A stretch of DNA of 59,748 nt. Origin: Candidatus Thermoplasmatota archaeon. GTDB taxonomy: Archaea > Thermoplasmatota > SW-10-69-26 > JACQPN01 > JAJPHT01. Shown one piece after another: positions 50,961 through 59,322 of the stretch; positions within the stretch are counted from its first letter, which is position 1; each line of letters begins with the position of its first letter. Location of the stretch: NCBI GenBank assembly GCA_035540375.1, contig DATLGO010000110.1:1-59748 (forward strand), in the 5' to 3' direction. Made by a program: the position numbers and the translations under genes. Below the pieces are notes generated by a model, which was not told the origin of the DNA, searched no databases, and saw nothing but the letters and a program-made list of their open reading frames with translations.

Positions 50961-52166
50961 ATGGCTGGTTCCGAGAGCCTCATCCTCCTCCAGATCTTCG
51001 CGATCTTCGTCGCCGCGAAAGTGGTGGGCGGAATCGCGGGATGGCTCCGGATCCCGTCGGTCGTGGGGGAGATCTCCGCGGGCGTGATCCTCGGGAACAC
51101 GTTCCTGAAGGACGCGCTGAAATTCTCCTCGGAGACCGAGATCCTCGCCGTCCTCGCCGAGCTGGGCGTGATCTTCCTCATCTTCACCGTCGGCCTCGAA
51201 ACGCCTCTCCAGGAGATGCGACGGGTGGGCGGGACGAGCCTCGTCGTCGCGATCCTCGGGGTCATCGTGCCCTTCGTCGCGGGCTACGGAATCATGGCAT
51301 ACCTGGGAGCGCCCACGCTCGAAGGTCTCTTCCTCGGCGCGGCCCTCGTCGCGACGTCCGTGGGGATCACGGCGCGCGTTCTCGCCGACCTCGGCGTCAT
51401 CGGCTCGACGGAAGCGCGCATCATCCTCGGCGCAGCCGTCATCGACGACATCCTCGGCCTCACCATCCTGACCATCGTCCAGGCTCTCGCCGCGGGAGGC
51501 GACGTGAGCGCCCTGCGGATCGGGATCGTGGTCGTCGAGGCGCTCGCGTTCGTCGCCATCTTCATGTTCCTCGGCGAGCGCGTCGTGACGAGCGTTCTTC
51601 GACCGAAGAAGTCGCCGCGCTGGGGCTGGGTCAACTCGAAGAGCACGGTCTTCACGATCGCGATCATCTTCCTGTTCGGACTCAGCGCGCTCGCGGGCAC
51701 GATCGGCCTTGCGGCGATCATCGGCGCCTTCCTCGCGGGCATGGCCTTCGCGAGCACGCCCGACCGCGCGCACCTCATCCACGAGTTCGAAACCCTGGTG
51801 AAGTTCCTCGTGCCGTTCTTCTTCGTGTACATCGGCCTCAACGTCGACCTCGCGGTTCTCGCGCCCGTCGCGCCGTTCGCGCTCGCCGTCACGGCGGTCG
51901 CCATCTTCACGAAGGTCGCGGGCTGCGGCCTGGGCGCGATCGGGCGCGGCCTGCCGAGCGCGACCGCGATCGGCATCGGCATGGTGCCGCGCGGCGAGGT
52001 CGGCATCATCGTGGCTCTCGTGGGCCTGAGCCTCGCGTCCATCCCGACGAGCCTCTACGCGGTCGTGGTCGCGATGAGCATCCTCACGACCCTGGTCGCG
52101 CCGCCCGCGCTCGTGTGGTCGTTCCGCAGGCTCCCCGAGCACGCCGACAACAAACCTGCGGCGTGA
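50961..52166 (+). CDS. CPA2-family Na+(K+)/H+ antiporter (NapA/KefB-like)
   Basis: 401 residues with about 12-13 membrane helices. The ion-binding pair of Asp is in LGAAVIDDILGLTILTIVQA, and IPSVVGEISAGVILGNTFL and FLVPFFFVYIGLNVDL are characteristic. There is no C-terminal TrkA domain, so it resembles NapA rather than KefB/C. GCGGTTCAAGAGG is centred about 27 nt before the ATG. Probable role in sodium and pH homeostasis. Confidence 0.93.
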   Translation: MAGSESLILLQIFAIFVAAKVVGGIAGWLRIPSVVGEISAGVILGNTFLKDALKFSSETEILAVLAELGVIFLIFTVGLETPLQEMRRVGGTSLVVAILGVIVPFVAGYGIMAYLGAPTLEGLFLGAALVATSVGITARVLADLGVIGSTEARIILGAAVIDDILGLTILTIVQALAAGGDVSALRIGIVVVEALAFVAIFMFLGERVVTSVLRPKKSPRWGWVNSKSTVFTIAIIFLFGLSALAGTIGLAAIIGAFLAGMAFASTPDRAHLIHEFETLVKFLVPFFFVYIGLNVDLAVLAPVAPFALAVTAVAIFTKVAGCGLGAIGRGLPSATAIGIGMVPRGEVGIIVALVGLSLASIPTSLYAVVVAMSILTTLVAPPALVWSFRRLPEHADNKPAA

Positions 52167-52221
52167 CCTTCGAGACCCGTTCCAGAAACGGCTTCGCGCT
52201 CGCGCCCCAGACCCAGCGTGA

Positions 52222-52446
52222 ATGGGCGCGCGGTGCGACGAGTGCGGCCAGCCGTTCGCCAATGCCGAGGAGGTGGACCAGCACAAGGCGATGGTCCATG
52301 ACGCCCGGTGGCGGGGTCGATCGGCGTTGTCAGAATCGGGTGACGAGAACGCGGTCGGGGCGGTGAGCGCGAAGACCGCGGACACCCTCTCCCCACGGCC
52401 GGCCCGCGCCCGCGAGCGCGCGGCGCGCCACGAGGAGGACGCCTGA
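52222..52446 (+). CDS. Single C2H2 zinc-finger protein A
   Basis: 74 residues; finger CDECGQPFANAEEVDQHKAM, then VHD (Cys2His2) followed by a polar, Arg-rich disordered tail. The next gene, encoding another one-finger protein, starts on the base after its stop codon, so the two are co-expressed. Confidence 0.7.
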   Translation: MGARCDECGQPFANAEEVDQHKAMVHDARWRGRSALSESGDENAVGAVSAKTADTLSPRPARARERAARHEEDA

Positions 52447-52719
52447 ATGGCCCTCTGGCAATGCGGCATCTGCAATGCGACGTATTCGAGCGCCGACGAC
52501 CTGAACGAGCACCACGACGCGCGGCATGGAACCCGCCCGCGCCCGGCCGAGCCCATGCGCCCCGCGAGCGCGCGCGTGAAGACGCTCACGGGCGACGAGC
52601 CCGACGCCTCGACCATCCGCTCCAAACGACCTTTCGCGCCGACACCGGACCCCGGCGAGGGCTCGGGCGGCCACGACGACAACCATCCCATCCGACGCCC
52701 GCCGCGCGAGCTGCGCTGA
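52447..52719 (+). CDS. Single C2H2 zinc-finger protein B
   Basis: 90 residues; finger CGICNATYSSADDLNEHHDA, then RHG, with a disordered Pro/Arg/Asp tail. With protein A and the minus-strand protein at 16790-17092 it forms a family of one-finger proteins; single archaeal fingers can bind DNA or mediate protein contacts. Confidence 0.72.
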   Translation: MALWQCGICNATYSSADDLNEHHDARHGTRPRPAEPMRPASARVKTLTGDEPDASTIRSKRPFAPTPDPGEGSGGHDDNHPIRRPPRELR

Positions 52720-52771
52720 GCGAGCCTTTGGTCAGACAATCCAAAGCGGCGCGACGCCGCAACCCGTCGTC

Positions 52772-53269
52772 ATGCACGTGGAGCACTTCATGACAAACGA
52801 GGTCATCTCCTGCGACGTCGAGGCTTCGGTCGGGGACGTCGCGCGGATGATGAAGGACAAGAACGTCGGCTGCGTCGTTGTGGTCGACGGCGGGAAGGTC
52901 GCGGGAATCGTCACCGACAGGCAGCTCGCCTGCCACGTCCTCGCCGACAACAAGGGCGCGGATACCTCGATCTCCGAAGTGATGACGAAGGATCCGGTGT
53001 GCGCGACCCTCGACGACAACCTGTTCAACGTGCTCGACACGCTCAAGACCTCGGGCATGGTGCGCCGCGTTCCCGTCGTCGACCGGGACGGAAAGCTCGC
53101 CGGCATCGTGAGCATCAGCGACATCGCCGCGATCGCGAAGGAGATCAACGACGTCCTCCTCATGGAGGAGCTGCGGAACTCGACGGCCGTCCCGAAGGTC
53201 TTCACGGGCGCGCAGCGCCTCGAAGAGGAGATCAGCCGGGACCGCCGCCCGATCGAGGCCCGCCGATAG
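52772..53269 (+). CDS. Two-CBS-domain protein
   Basis: 165 residues. CBS1: VEHFMTNEVISCDVEASVGD ... GKVAGIVTDRQLA. CBS2: ISEVMTKDPVCATLDDNLFN ... VPVVDRDGKLAGIVSISDIA. A Bateman module of this size binds adenine nucleotides and usually regulates a partner; the C-terminal helical tail is charged. ATCCAAAGC is centred about 30 nt before the ATG. Confidence 0.93.
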   Translation: MHVEHFMTNEVISCDVEASVGDVARMMKDKNVGCVVVVDGGKVAGIVTDRQLACHVLADNKGADTSISEVMTKDPVCATLDDNLFNVLDTLKTSGMVRRVPVVDRDGKLAGIVSISDIAAIAKEINDVLLMEELRNSTAVPKVFTGAQRLEEEISRDRRPIEARR

Positions 53270-53300
53270 GCCCTTGTCGATCCCCGCGGATACGGCCGCC

Positions 53301-53723
53301 ATGCGAGAGCACGCCGAGGACATCCTCCTCGCGACGAAAGGCGAAGTCGAGATCATCGACCTCACGGAGCGCCTCGCGAGCGTCGTCAGCGCTTCGGGCG
53401 TCGCGACGGGACAAGCGCTCCTCTTCACGACGTCGAGCACCTCCGCGATCACGGTGATCGAGTACGAGCCGGGTCTCCTCGAAGATCTTCCGGCCGCGCT
53501 CGAACGTCTCTTTCCGAGGGGACTCGACTACGGCCACGAGCGACGCTGGCGCGACGGCAACGGCCACTCCCACGTGCGCGCCGCGTTCCTGAAGCCCGAC
53601 CTCGTCGTCCCGGTGCGCGACGGGAAGCCCCTGCTCGGCACGTGGCAGCAGGTCGTGTTCGTCGAGCTCGACAACAAGCCGCGCGAAAGGCGCGTCGCGG
53701 CGCACGTCTGGGGCACGGGATAG
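53301..53723 (+). CDS. YjbQ/UPF0047 family protein
   Basis: 140 residues from ATG 53301; a TTG at 53274 would add 9 residues without homology. The family pattern is clear: LATKGEVEIIDLTERL, FTTSSTSAITVIEYEPGLLE, DGNGHSHVRAAFLKP and LGTWQQVVFVELDNKPRERR. Some members have weak thiamin-phosphate synthase activity; the physiological role is not settled. Confidence 0.93.
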   Translation: MREHAEDILLATKGEVEIIDLTERLASVVSASGVATGQALLFTTSSTSAITVIEYEPGLLEDLPAALERLFPRGLDYGHERRWRDGNGHSHVRAAFLKPDLVVPVRDGKPLLGTWQQVVFVELDNKPRERRVAAHVWGTG

Positions 53724-53753
53724 CTTGAAGCGCGCGGGAGCGGATCGCCCCGC

Positions 53754-54737
53754 ATGACGCGCGCGACGCTCGCCCTGCTCGTCCTCGCCGCGGCCCTCGC
53801 GGGCTGCGCTTCCCCTCCGGCCGACGATCGCGAGCCCGGCGGCCCCGACGGCGACCCCGGCCCGACCTACGCCTGGTCCGCCCTGAAGGCTGCGCCGACG
53901 CCGCGCACCGAGGTCGCGGCCGCGGCGCTCGGAAACGACGTGTACGTCATCGGCGGATTCACGGGCGTCGGCGCGGCCTCGACCGTCGTCGAGATCTACG
54001 ACACGGCCGCGGACGCGTGGCGCGCCGGCCCCGCGTACCCGATCCCGATCCACCACACCTTCGCGTTCGTTCACGGGAATGCGGTCTACGTGCTCGGCGG
54101 CTACACCACCTCCGCGTTCGTGCCGACGCAGCTTGCCTTCAGGCTCGCGGCGGGAGGCGCCTCATGGGAGCCGGTCGCGTCTCTCCCGGAGGCGCGGGGC
54201 GCGCACGCGGGGGCGGTCGTGGACGGCAAGGCGTATCTCGTCGGCGGGGTCGCCGCGGGCGGCGCGCTGACGAAGCAGGTCCTCGTCTACGACGCGGGCG
54301 CAGACGCGTGGTCGACCGCGCCCGACCTTCCGACGGCGCGCGACCACCTCGCCGCGGCCGCGGTCGACGGCGTCGTGTATGCCGTGGGCGGCCGGCTCCA
54401 GTCGCTCTCCTCCAACAAGCCGGTCCTCGAGGCCTTCGATCCGAAAAAGGGCGTGTGGGAGACGCGCGCCCCGATGCCCACGGCCCGCGGGGGCTTCGCG
54501 GCCGCGCCGTTTGCGGGCGCGCTCGTCGCGGTGGGCGGCGAGGAGTCGCGCGGCACGTTCGCCGCGGTCGAGGCGTACGATCCCGGAAGCGACACGTGGA
54601 GGAAGCTCCCCGATCTGCCGACGCCGCGTCACGGCCTCGGCGTCGTCGTCGCCGGCGAGAAGCTCTACGCGATCGGCGGCGGCCCGAACCCGGGCTTCAC
54701 GACGAGCGGCGCGGTCGAAGCGCTCGCGGCGTCGTGA
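53754..54737 (+). CDS. Kelch-repeat beta-propeller lipoprotein
   Basis: 327 residues with lipobox (LVLAAALAGC). Six Kelch units of about 48 residues are visible, each with paired Gly and a Tyr-x6-Trp: GNDVYVIGGFTG, GNAVYVLGGYTT, DGKAYLVGGVAA, DGVVYAVGGRLQ, AGALVAVGGEES and GEKLYAIGGGPN. It probably acts as an extracellular binding propeller. GGGATAGCTTGAAG about 28 nt upstream fits a leaderless promoter. It ends 1 nt before the convergent transporter's stop. Confidence 0.9.
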   Translation: MTRATLALLVLAAALAGCASPPADDREPGGPDGDPGPTYAWSALKAAPTPRTEVAAAALGNDVYVIGGFTGVGAASTVVEIYDTAADAWRAGPAYPIPIHHTFAFVHGNAVYVLGGYTTSAFVPTQLAFRLAAGGASWEPVASLPEARGAHAGAVVDGKAYLVGGVAAGGALTKQVLVYDAGADAWSTAPDLPTARDHLAAAAVDGVVYAVGGRLQSLSSNKPVLEAFDPKKGVWETRAPMPTARGGFAAAPFAGALVAVGGEESRGTFAAVEAYDPGSDTWRKLPDLPTPRHGLGVVVAGEKLYAIGGGPNPGFTTSGAVEALAAS

Positions 54738-56558
54738 TCACGCCGTTGCGCCGTGGACGATCGCGAGCGCATACGACGCGCGAAGGTCCTCGCGCGTGGG
54801 CACGTTGACGGGGCCGACCGCCACGTATTCGTCGCCACACTCGACGGCCTTGATGAGCACCTTCACGGGGCCCGGCGCGGCGGGCGTCGTGAGCGCGAGG
54901 GCGCCCTTTCCTCCTGCGCTCCCGACGACGTCGCTCTGGAAGCGCGCGCCGTCGGAGAGGAGGATCGTCATCTGGAGCCGGTCGGGCGCGTTCGTGGCGC
55001 CGGCGCCGGCGGGTTCGTCCGTCCAGGCGAGCGAGAAGGTCGCGTTTCCCGTCGCGTTCGCGGGAAGGGTCACGTCGTGCGTGACCGTCTTGCCCTCGTC
55101 GACGCGGCCTTCCATCGGACCAAGCGCGAGGAGGACGACGTCCGGGCCGACGTCGTCGGTCGCGGCCGGAAGAAGGCCGCGCGCCTCGGGCCCCGCGTAG
55201 GCCGCGCCGACGACGAGCGCGGGGATCAGGAGGATGGCGACCGCGGCCCCACCGGCGCCCGTGAGGAAACCGAGCGCGCGCGAAGGCGCGACGACGCCGG
55301 CGCGGCGGGCCCGCGCCCGGTTGTGGACGAGGAGCGCCGCGAGCGTCAGGAGGAGCACGCCCGTCATCACGGCCCAGAAGAGCGTGGGCCGGCCCATCTC
55401 GGTCGCGAAGCGGCCGTACAGGATGCCGCCCGTCATCGCGCCGAGCGTGAGGCCGACGCCCATCGGGACGAAGCCATAGCCGAGGTACACCGCGACGCGG
55501 TCGGGCGGCGCGATCTTCGAGACGTAGCTGAGGTAGCTCGGGTGCGTGACGACCTCGCCGACGCTCAGGAGCACGATGCCGAGGATGAACGGGATCGAGG
55601 TCGCGCTGAAGCCCATCACGACGAACCCGACGGCGTAGAGCGCCATGCCGCCCGCGATGAGCGCGAGCGCGTCTCGACCCTTCGTGAGCCTCCCGACGAT
55701 CGGCGCCGCGAGCACGATGACGCCCGGGTTCACGGCGGCGAGGAGCGACGCGTTGAACCACTCCGGCATGCGGGCGTAGTCGCCCATGTAGATCGGCAGG
55801 AACGTCCAGATCATCGCGTAGAGGAACCAGAATCCGCTGTAGATCGCGAGCAGAACGATGAACGCCCGGTCCTTCAGCACTTCGCGCAGGCTCGCGAAGG
55901 CGGCGCCGATCCTTGCGTCGCGCTGCGGCGGCCGGATGTTGCGGAAGAACAGGATCGTGATCGCGAGGTTGCCGATCGCGAGCAGGGTCGCGACCGCGAA
56001 GGCCGCGGTTTCGAGGAGCGCAGGCGCGTAGACGCCGACGAGGCCGATGGAAACGGGAAAGAGCAGCGCGCCGAGGTTGATCGCCGCGTAGTAGATCATG
56101 AAGCCGAAGCTGCGCTGGTCCTCCGTCGTCGTCTGGGCGACGAGCGACGCCGCGATCGGCTTGAAGACGCCCGCGCCGAGCCCGAAAAGTAGGATGGCGC
56201 CGAGGATCGTCACGAAGTCGGAAGCGACGAGAAGGGTCGCGTAGCCGGCGATGACGAGCGCGAACGAGACGATAAGCGACGCGCGATAGCCATACTTCTC
56301 CGCGAGCGCCGCGGCGACGACCGGGAAGAAGTAGAGGAGCGCGAAGAGCGCCGTGAAGGCGAGACCGATGGACGCGTCGGCGATCCCCAGCCCGTCCGAC
56401 ATGTGGACGGCGAGGACGGCGACGATGGTGTAGTAGGCGCCGCGCTCGAAGAGCTCGATGAGGTTGATGAGCCAGAACGCGCCCGTGAACTGGCCGAACC
56501 GCGCGCGCAGACGTGCTGGAAGGGAGCCGGAGGGGGGAACGGCGAGCGGATCGGTCAT
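54738..56558 (-). CDS. POT/MFS-type proton-coupled transporter with C-terminal extracytoplasmic domain
   Basis: 606 residues from ATG 56558. The first helix carries NLIELFERGAYYTIVAVL, the ExxER(F)xYY motif of proton-dependent oligopeptide transporters. About 12 helices follow to residue ~450, then one more (AVAILLIPALVVGAAYAG). The last ~130 residues form a beta-rich domain (TVTHDVTLPANATGNATFSL, VKVLIKAVECGDEYVAVGPV) likely outside the cell. Likely imports peptides or similar solutes; the tail is unusual. Confidence 0.85.
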   Translation of the reverse strand: MTDPLAVPPSGSLPARLRARFGQFTGAFWLINLIELFERGAYYTIVAVLAVHMSDGLGIADASIGLAFTALFALLYFFPVVAAALAEKYGYRASLIVSFALVIAGYATLLVASDFVTILGAILLFGLGAGVFKPIAASLVAQTTTEDQRSFGFMIYYAAINLGALLFPVSIGLVGVYAPALLETAAFAVATLLAIGNLAITILFFRNIRPPQRDARIGAAFASLREVLKDRAFIVLLAIYSGFWFLYAMIWTFLPIYMGDYARMPEWFNASLLAAVNPGVIVLAAPIVGRLTKGRDALALIAGGMALYAVGFVVMGFSATSIPFILGIVLLSVGEVVTHPSYLSYVSKIAPPDRVAVYLGYGFVPMGVGLTLGAMTGGILYGRFATEMGRPTLFWAVMTGVLLLTLAALLVHNRARARRAGVVAPSRALGFLTGAGGAAVAILLIPALVVGAAYAGPEARGLLPAATDDVGPDVVLLALGPMEGRVDEGKTVTHDVTLPANATGNATFSLAWTDEPAGAGATNAPDRLQMTILLSDGARFQSDVVGSAGGKGALALTTPAAPGPVKVLIKAVECGDEYVAVGPVNVPTREDLRASYALAIVHGATA

Positions 56559-56648
56559 GCGGGAATCCTCGAGCCCCTCTCGCACGCCGTCTCGGGGGTC
56601 AAAGCCCTTGTGGTCGCCCCCTTCCGCGATGAGCGGGCCAGAGACCTC

Positions 56649-56843
56649 ATGGCCGACCCTTCCGGAATGCCAGGCATGCCCGAGAAGAAGAGCGAGTACA
56701 GCGACAACGCCCGGGAGTTCATCTCCGAGCACACGAAGAAGCACATCAAGGAGGACGACATGCCGCAGGACCAGGCGGTCGCCGCCGCGATGAGCGAGGC
56801 CCGACGCAAGGGCATGAAGGTTCCCGAGGAGAAGAAGAAATAG
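56649..56843 (+). CDS. Small Lys/Glu-rich protein (DUF6496-like)
   Basis: 64 residues. The core SDNAREFISEHTKKHIKEDD, then QDQAVAAAMSEARRKG, resembles small helical stress-type proteins annotated as DUF6496; that match is from memory of the pattern and not certain. No signal or metal site. The next small gene starts immediately after its TAG. Confidence 0.65.
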   Translation: MADPSGMPGMPEKKSEYSDNAREFISEHTKKHIKEDDMPQDQAVAAAMSEARRKGMKVPEEKKK

Positions 56844-57026
56844 ATGGCCCGCCGACGGCGGAGGCTCGCGAACGAGGCGGAGGAGCCGGTGGAATCCACG
56901 CTCTCCGAGGAGGTCCGCATGCAGACCCAGGGCTACGGGCTTTCGCCCGACGAGGCGGCGGCCCCGCTCAAGGACGCCGCGAAACGTGGCGCGCCCCAAC
57001 CCTCGAGTTGGGACACGGACGAATAG
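56844..57026 (+). CDS. 60-residue charged hypothetical protein
   Basis: MARRRRRLANEAEEPVESTL, then polar helical sequence with AAAPLKDAAKRGAPQPSSWD. It begins directly after the preceding stop codon, which supports a two-gene unit. Function unknown. Confidence 0.5.
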   Translation: MARRRRRLANEAEEPVESTLSEEVRMQTQGYGLSPDEAAAPLKDAAKRGAPQPSSWDTDE

Positions 57027-57055
57027 CTGAAGCGGCCCGCGCTCGATAGCCGCGC

Positions 57056-57820
57056 GTGCGCGACCCGGTGCGCGAGGCCCAGGCGTTCTATGGCGACAAG
57101 GCCGAGGCCTACCGCGCGAGCGCCGCCCACGGGAACGCGGCTGACCTCGCGCGCATGCTCGCGCTCCTCGGCGACGTGCGGGGAGCGCGCGCCGTCGACG
57201 TCGGCGCTGGGGGCGGCCACACCGCGCTCGCGCTCGCGCGGGCCGGGGCGCGCGTCGTGGCGATGGACGTCACGCGCGCGATGCTCGTCGCGACCGCCGA
57301 CGGCGCGCGGGAGGCCGAGGTCGACCTCGACGTCGCGCTCGGGGACGCGTCGGCGCTCCCGTTCGCGACGGGATCGCTCGACGTGGCAGCCACGCGGATC
57401 GCGACCCACCATTTCGCGGACCTCGGTCGATTCGTGGAGGAGGCGTACCGGGTTCTCGGCCCCGGTGGCCGTTTCTACGCCTTCGACCTCGCGTCGCCTC
57501 CGGAGGCGGGCGCGGCCGCGACGGTGAACCGCATCGAAACGCTGCGCGACCCGAGCCACGTGTGGAGTTGGTCGCGCGCGGCGTGGGCCGGGGCGCTCGA
57601 GGCCGCCGGCTTCAAGGCGCAGACGCTCTCGGACGGCGCCTCGGAATTGGATCTCGAGGCGTGGCTCGCGCGGGCGCGGATGCCGGCCGGACGCGAGGCC
57701 GAGGTGCGCGCGCTCCTCGCGGACCATCCGCCGGAGAGCCTCGGAGGCTACGGCGTCGTCGCGCCCGGGCGGATCAGGCTCCTGCGCGTCGAGACGCTCG
57801 CCGTCAAGCCTCAGGGATGA
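57056..57820 (+). CDS. SAM-dependent methyltransferase (UbiE/class I)
   Basis: 254 residues from GTG; GAATAGCTGAAG is centred 28 nt upstream. SAM motif I is AVDVGAGGGHTALALARAG, motif II is VVAMDVTRAML, and DVALGDASALPFATGSLDV and RVLGPGGRFYAFDL are typical of methyltransferases of the UbiE/COQ5 kind. Substrate unknown; no quinone genes adjoin. Confidence 0.9.
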   Translation: MRDPVREAQAFYGDKAEAYRASAAHGNAADLARMLALLGDVRGARAVDVGAGGGHTALALARAGARVVAMDVTRAMLVATADGAREAEVDLDVALGDASALPFATGSLDVAATRIATHHFADLGRFVEEAYRVLGPGGRFYAFDLASPPEAGAAATVNRIETLRDPSHVWSWSRAAWAGALEAAGFKAQTLSDGASELDLEAWLARARMPAGREAEVRALLADHPPESLGGYGVVAPGRIRLLRVETLAVKPQG

Positions 57821-57963
57821 CCGTCGTCGCGGTCCGCGAGCTCCTCGTCGGCGTGCCGCTCGGCCGCCTCCCTGGAAAGGCCGGCCTCCATCGCCTTGCG
57901 GACGTGCGCTTCCCGGTCCATGCGCCTGAGCCTCTCGATCTCGCTCTCTTCGCGCGGTCGCAT
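57811..57963 (-). CDS. 50-residue charged helical protein
   Basis: MRPREESEIERLRRMDREAH, then VRKAMEAGLSREAAERHADE. Composed almost wholly of charged amphipathic helix. It overlaps the convergent methyltransferase by 10 nt. A divergent TATA patch (58008-58016) would give it a leader of about 23 nt. Function unknown. Confidence 0.5.
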   Translation of the reverse strand: MRPREESEIERLRRMDREAHVRKAMEAGLSREAAERHADEELADRDDGHP

Positions 57964-58007
57964 GCGCTTCTTCGGCGCTCCGCGGGCATGACCCTTCTCG
58001 CCGCAAG

Positions 58008-58016
58008 TGATATGCA
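58008..58016. promoter_or_regulatory. Divergent TATA patch
   Basis: AGTGATATGC on plus (GCATATCACT on minus). It is centred 27 nt before ATG 58039 on the plus strand and about 49 nt before ATG 57963 on the minus strand. It may drive both small genes. Confidence 0.45.
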
Positions 58017-58038
58017 CGCCCGCGCCGGACCGGAACCG

Positions 58039-58317
58039 ATGCATCTCGACGCGGCGGCGCAACGGGGTCTCCTCCTCGCGGTCGGCAAGCACCTTGCGGC
58101 CCTGCCCCTCGCGGAGCGCGTGCCCGAGCGGCTCGAGGCGGCCGAGGATCCCGAGGCCCTGCGGCACGTCCTCGAGGACCTCCCCCTGGGCATCGAACCG
58201 CCCGCGGCGGCCGCCTTCATCGCGGACGTCACGGGCCCCGCGTGGCGGGACCGCCGGGCGGAGCTCGCGCGCACCACCCGGGAGATGTCGCACGAGCTGC
58301 GCTCCCCCGGCTCGTAG
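58039..58317 (+). CDS. 92-residue helical hypothetical protein
   Basis: MHLDAAAQRGLLLAVGKHLA, then LPLAERVPERLEAAEDPEAL and a C-terminal WRDRRAELARTTREMSHEL. All-helical, no cysteines, no membrane segment. The start is chosen from the TATA box 27 nt upstream; longer in-frame readings overlap the divergent gene. Function unknown. Confidence 0.55.
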   Translation: MHLDAAAQRGLLLAVGKHLAALPLAERVPERLEAAEDPEALRHVLEDLPLGIEPPAAAAFIADVTGPAWRDRRAELARTTREMSHELRSPGS

Positions 58318-58389
58318 TTGCAGAAACGTTCAAGAAGGAAGGGCGCCTACAGCGGGTTTAGCCTTGTCTAAATCCTTGGAGGTTCCACG

Positions 58390-59322
58390 ATGCGCTCTTC
58401 CACGGTCTCGGACGGCGTGACGTTCGCCGTCGCCGCCGTCGCCCTCGTCGCGCTCCTCGCCGTCGGCGTCGCGAGCCCCGGGCTCGTCTTCGACACGAGT
58501 CCCGACGTGGGGGGCAATGCGCACGGGGCGGGGCGTCCCGTCCCCGACATCGCCTGCCCCGCGTTCGCGACCCGCGCGGGCGTCGAGGCCCGCGTCACGA
58601 CCTGGACGGTCCGTCCCGGCGAGTCCTTCGAGGCCTGGGCCTTCGGGGCGACGATTCCGGGCCCGACCCTCTGCGCCCAGAACAACGCCTCGTTCGTCCT
58701 CACGGTCATCAACAGCCTCCCCGCGGCGTTCACGCCCCGGGTGGGCGGCCTCGAGCCCCTGGAGGGCCCCTGGCCGACGCTCGCGCCCGGCGAGCGCGCG
58801 GCGCGCACCTTCGCCATCCCCGCGGAAGGCGGCGTCTTCCCGTACGTCGCGGTCGAGGAGGAGGCGCGCCTCGCGGGCCTCTACGGGGTCATCGTCGCGC
58901 GAGCGCCCGACGTCGGACCGATCGACCGCGAATACGTGATGGTCCTCTCGGAGTTCGACAGCGAAGCCCTCGCGGGGCGCTTCCACGCGGCGCTCGGCGG
59001 GCACACCTACCCGTGGGCGCCGCTCCTCACCGCGGACGTCGGCGACCGCGTGCTCATCCACCTCGTGAACCTCGGCTTCGAGGACCATACGTTCCACGTC
59101 CACGGCCACCGTTGGCACGACCCGCACGACGGTCGGCCGATCGACAACAAATACCTGAAGCCGCTCGGCGAGGAGGGCGCCGCCCTCGTGTCCGCGACGA
59201 GCTTCGTCATCGTCGCGGCGGAGCCCGGCGACTGGATGTACCACTGCCACATCTACGACCACATCAACGGCGGCATGACCGGGGTCTTCCGCGTCGGCGA
59301 GGGGGGCGTCCACCATGTCTGA
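58390..59322 (+). CDS. Two-domain multicopper-oxidase-like protein lacking N-terminal copper ligands
   Basis: 310 residues with an N-terminal membrane/signal helix (VAAVALVALLAVGVASPGL). Cupredoxin domain 1 (residues ~65-175) keeps the fold motifs (GATIPGPTLCA, LAGLYGVIV) but has no HxH where oxidases bind the trinuclear site. Domain 2 has DHTFHVHGHRW and the full C-terminal motif WMYHCHIYDHINGGMTG. It may work in a complex with the next gene product or be a non-catalytic copper protein. GGAGG lies 7 nt before the ATG. Confidence 0.82.
   Translation: MRSSTVSDGVTFAVAAVALVALLAVGVASPGLVFDTSPDVGGNAHGAGRPVPDIACPAFATRAGVEARVTTWTVRPGESFEAWAFGATIPGPTLCAQNNASFVLTVINSLPAAFTPRVGGLEPLEGPWPTLAPGERAARTFAIPAEGGVFPYVAVEEEARLAGLYGVIVARAPDVGPIDREYVMVLSEFDSEALAGRFHAALGGHTYPWAPLLTADVGDRVLIHLVNLGFEDHTFHVHGHRWHDPHDGRPIDNKYLKPLGEEGAALVSATSFVIVAAEPGDWMYHCHIYDHINGGMTGVFRVGEGGVHHV

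Noticed and set aside
49370-52366. A nearly 1000-codon plus-strand open frame spanning three genes
   Set aside because: Its Arg/Pro/Gly-rich translation is the shadow of the SDR and antiporter genes in another frame; GC-rich DNA has few stops.
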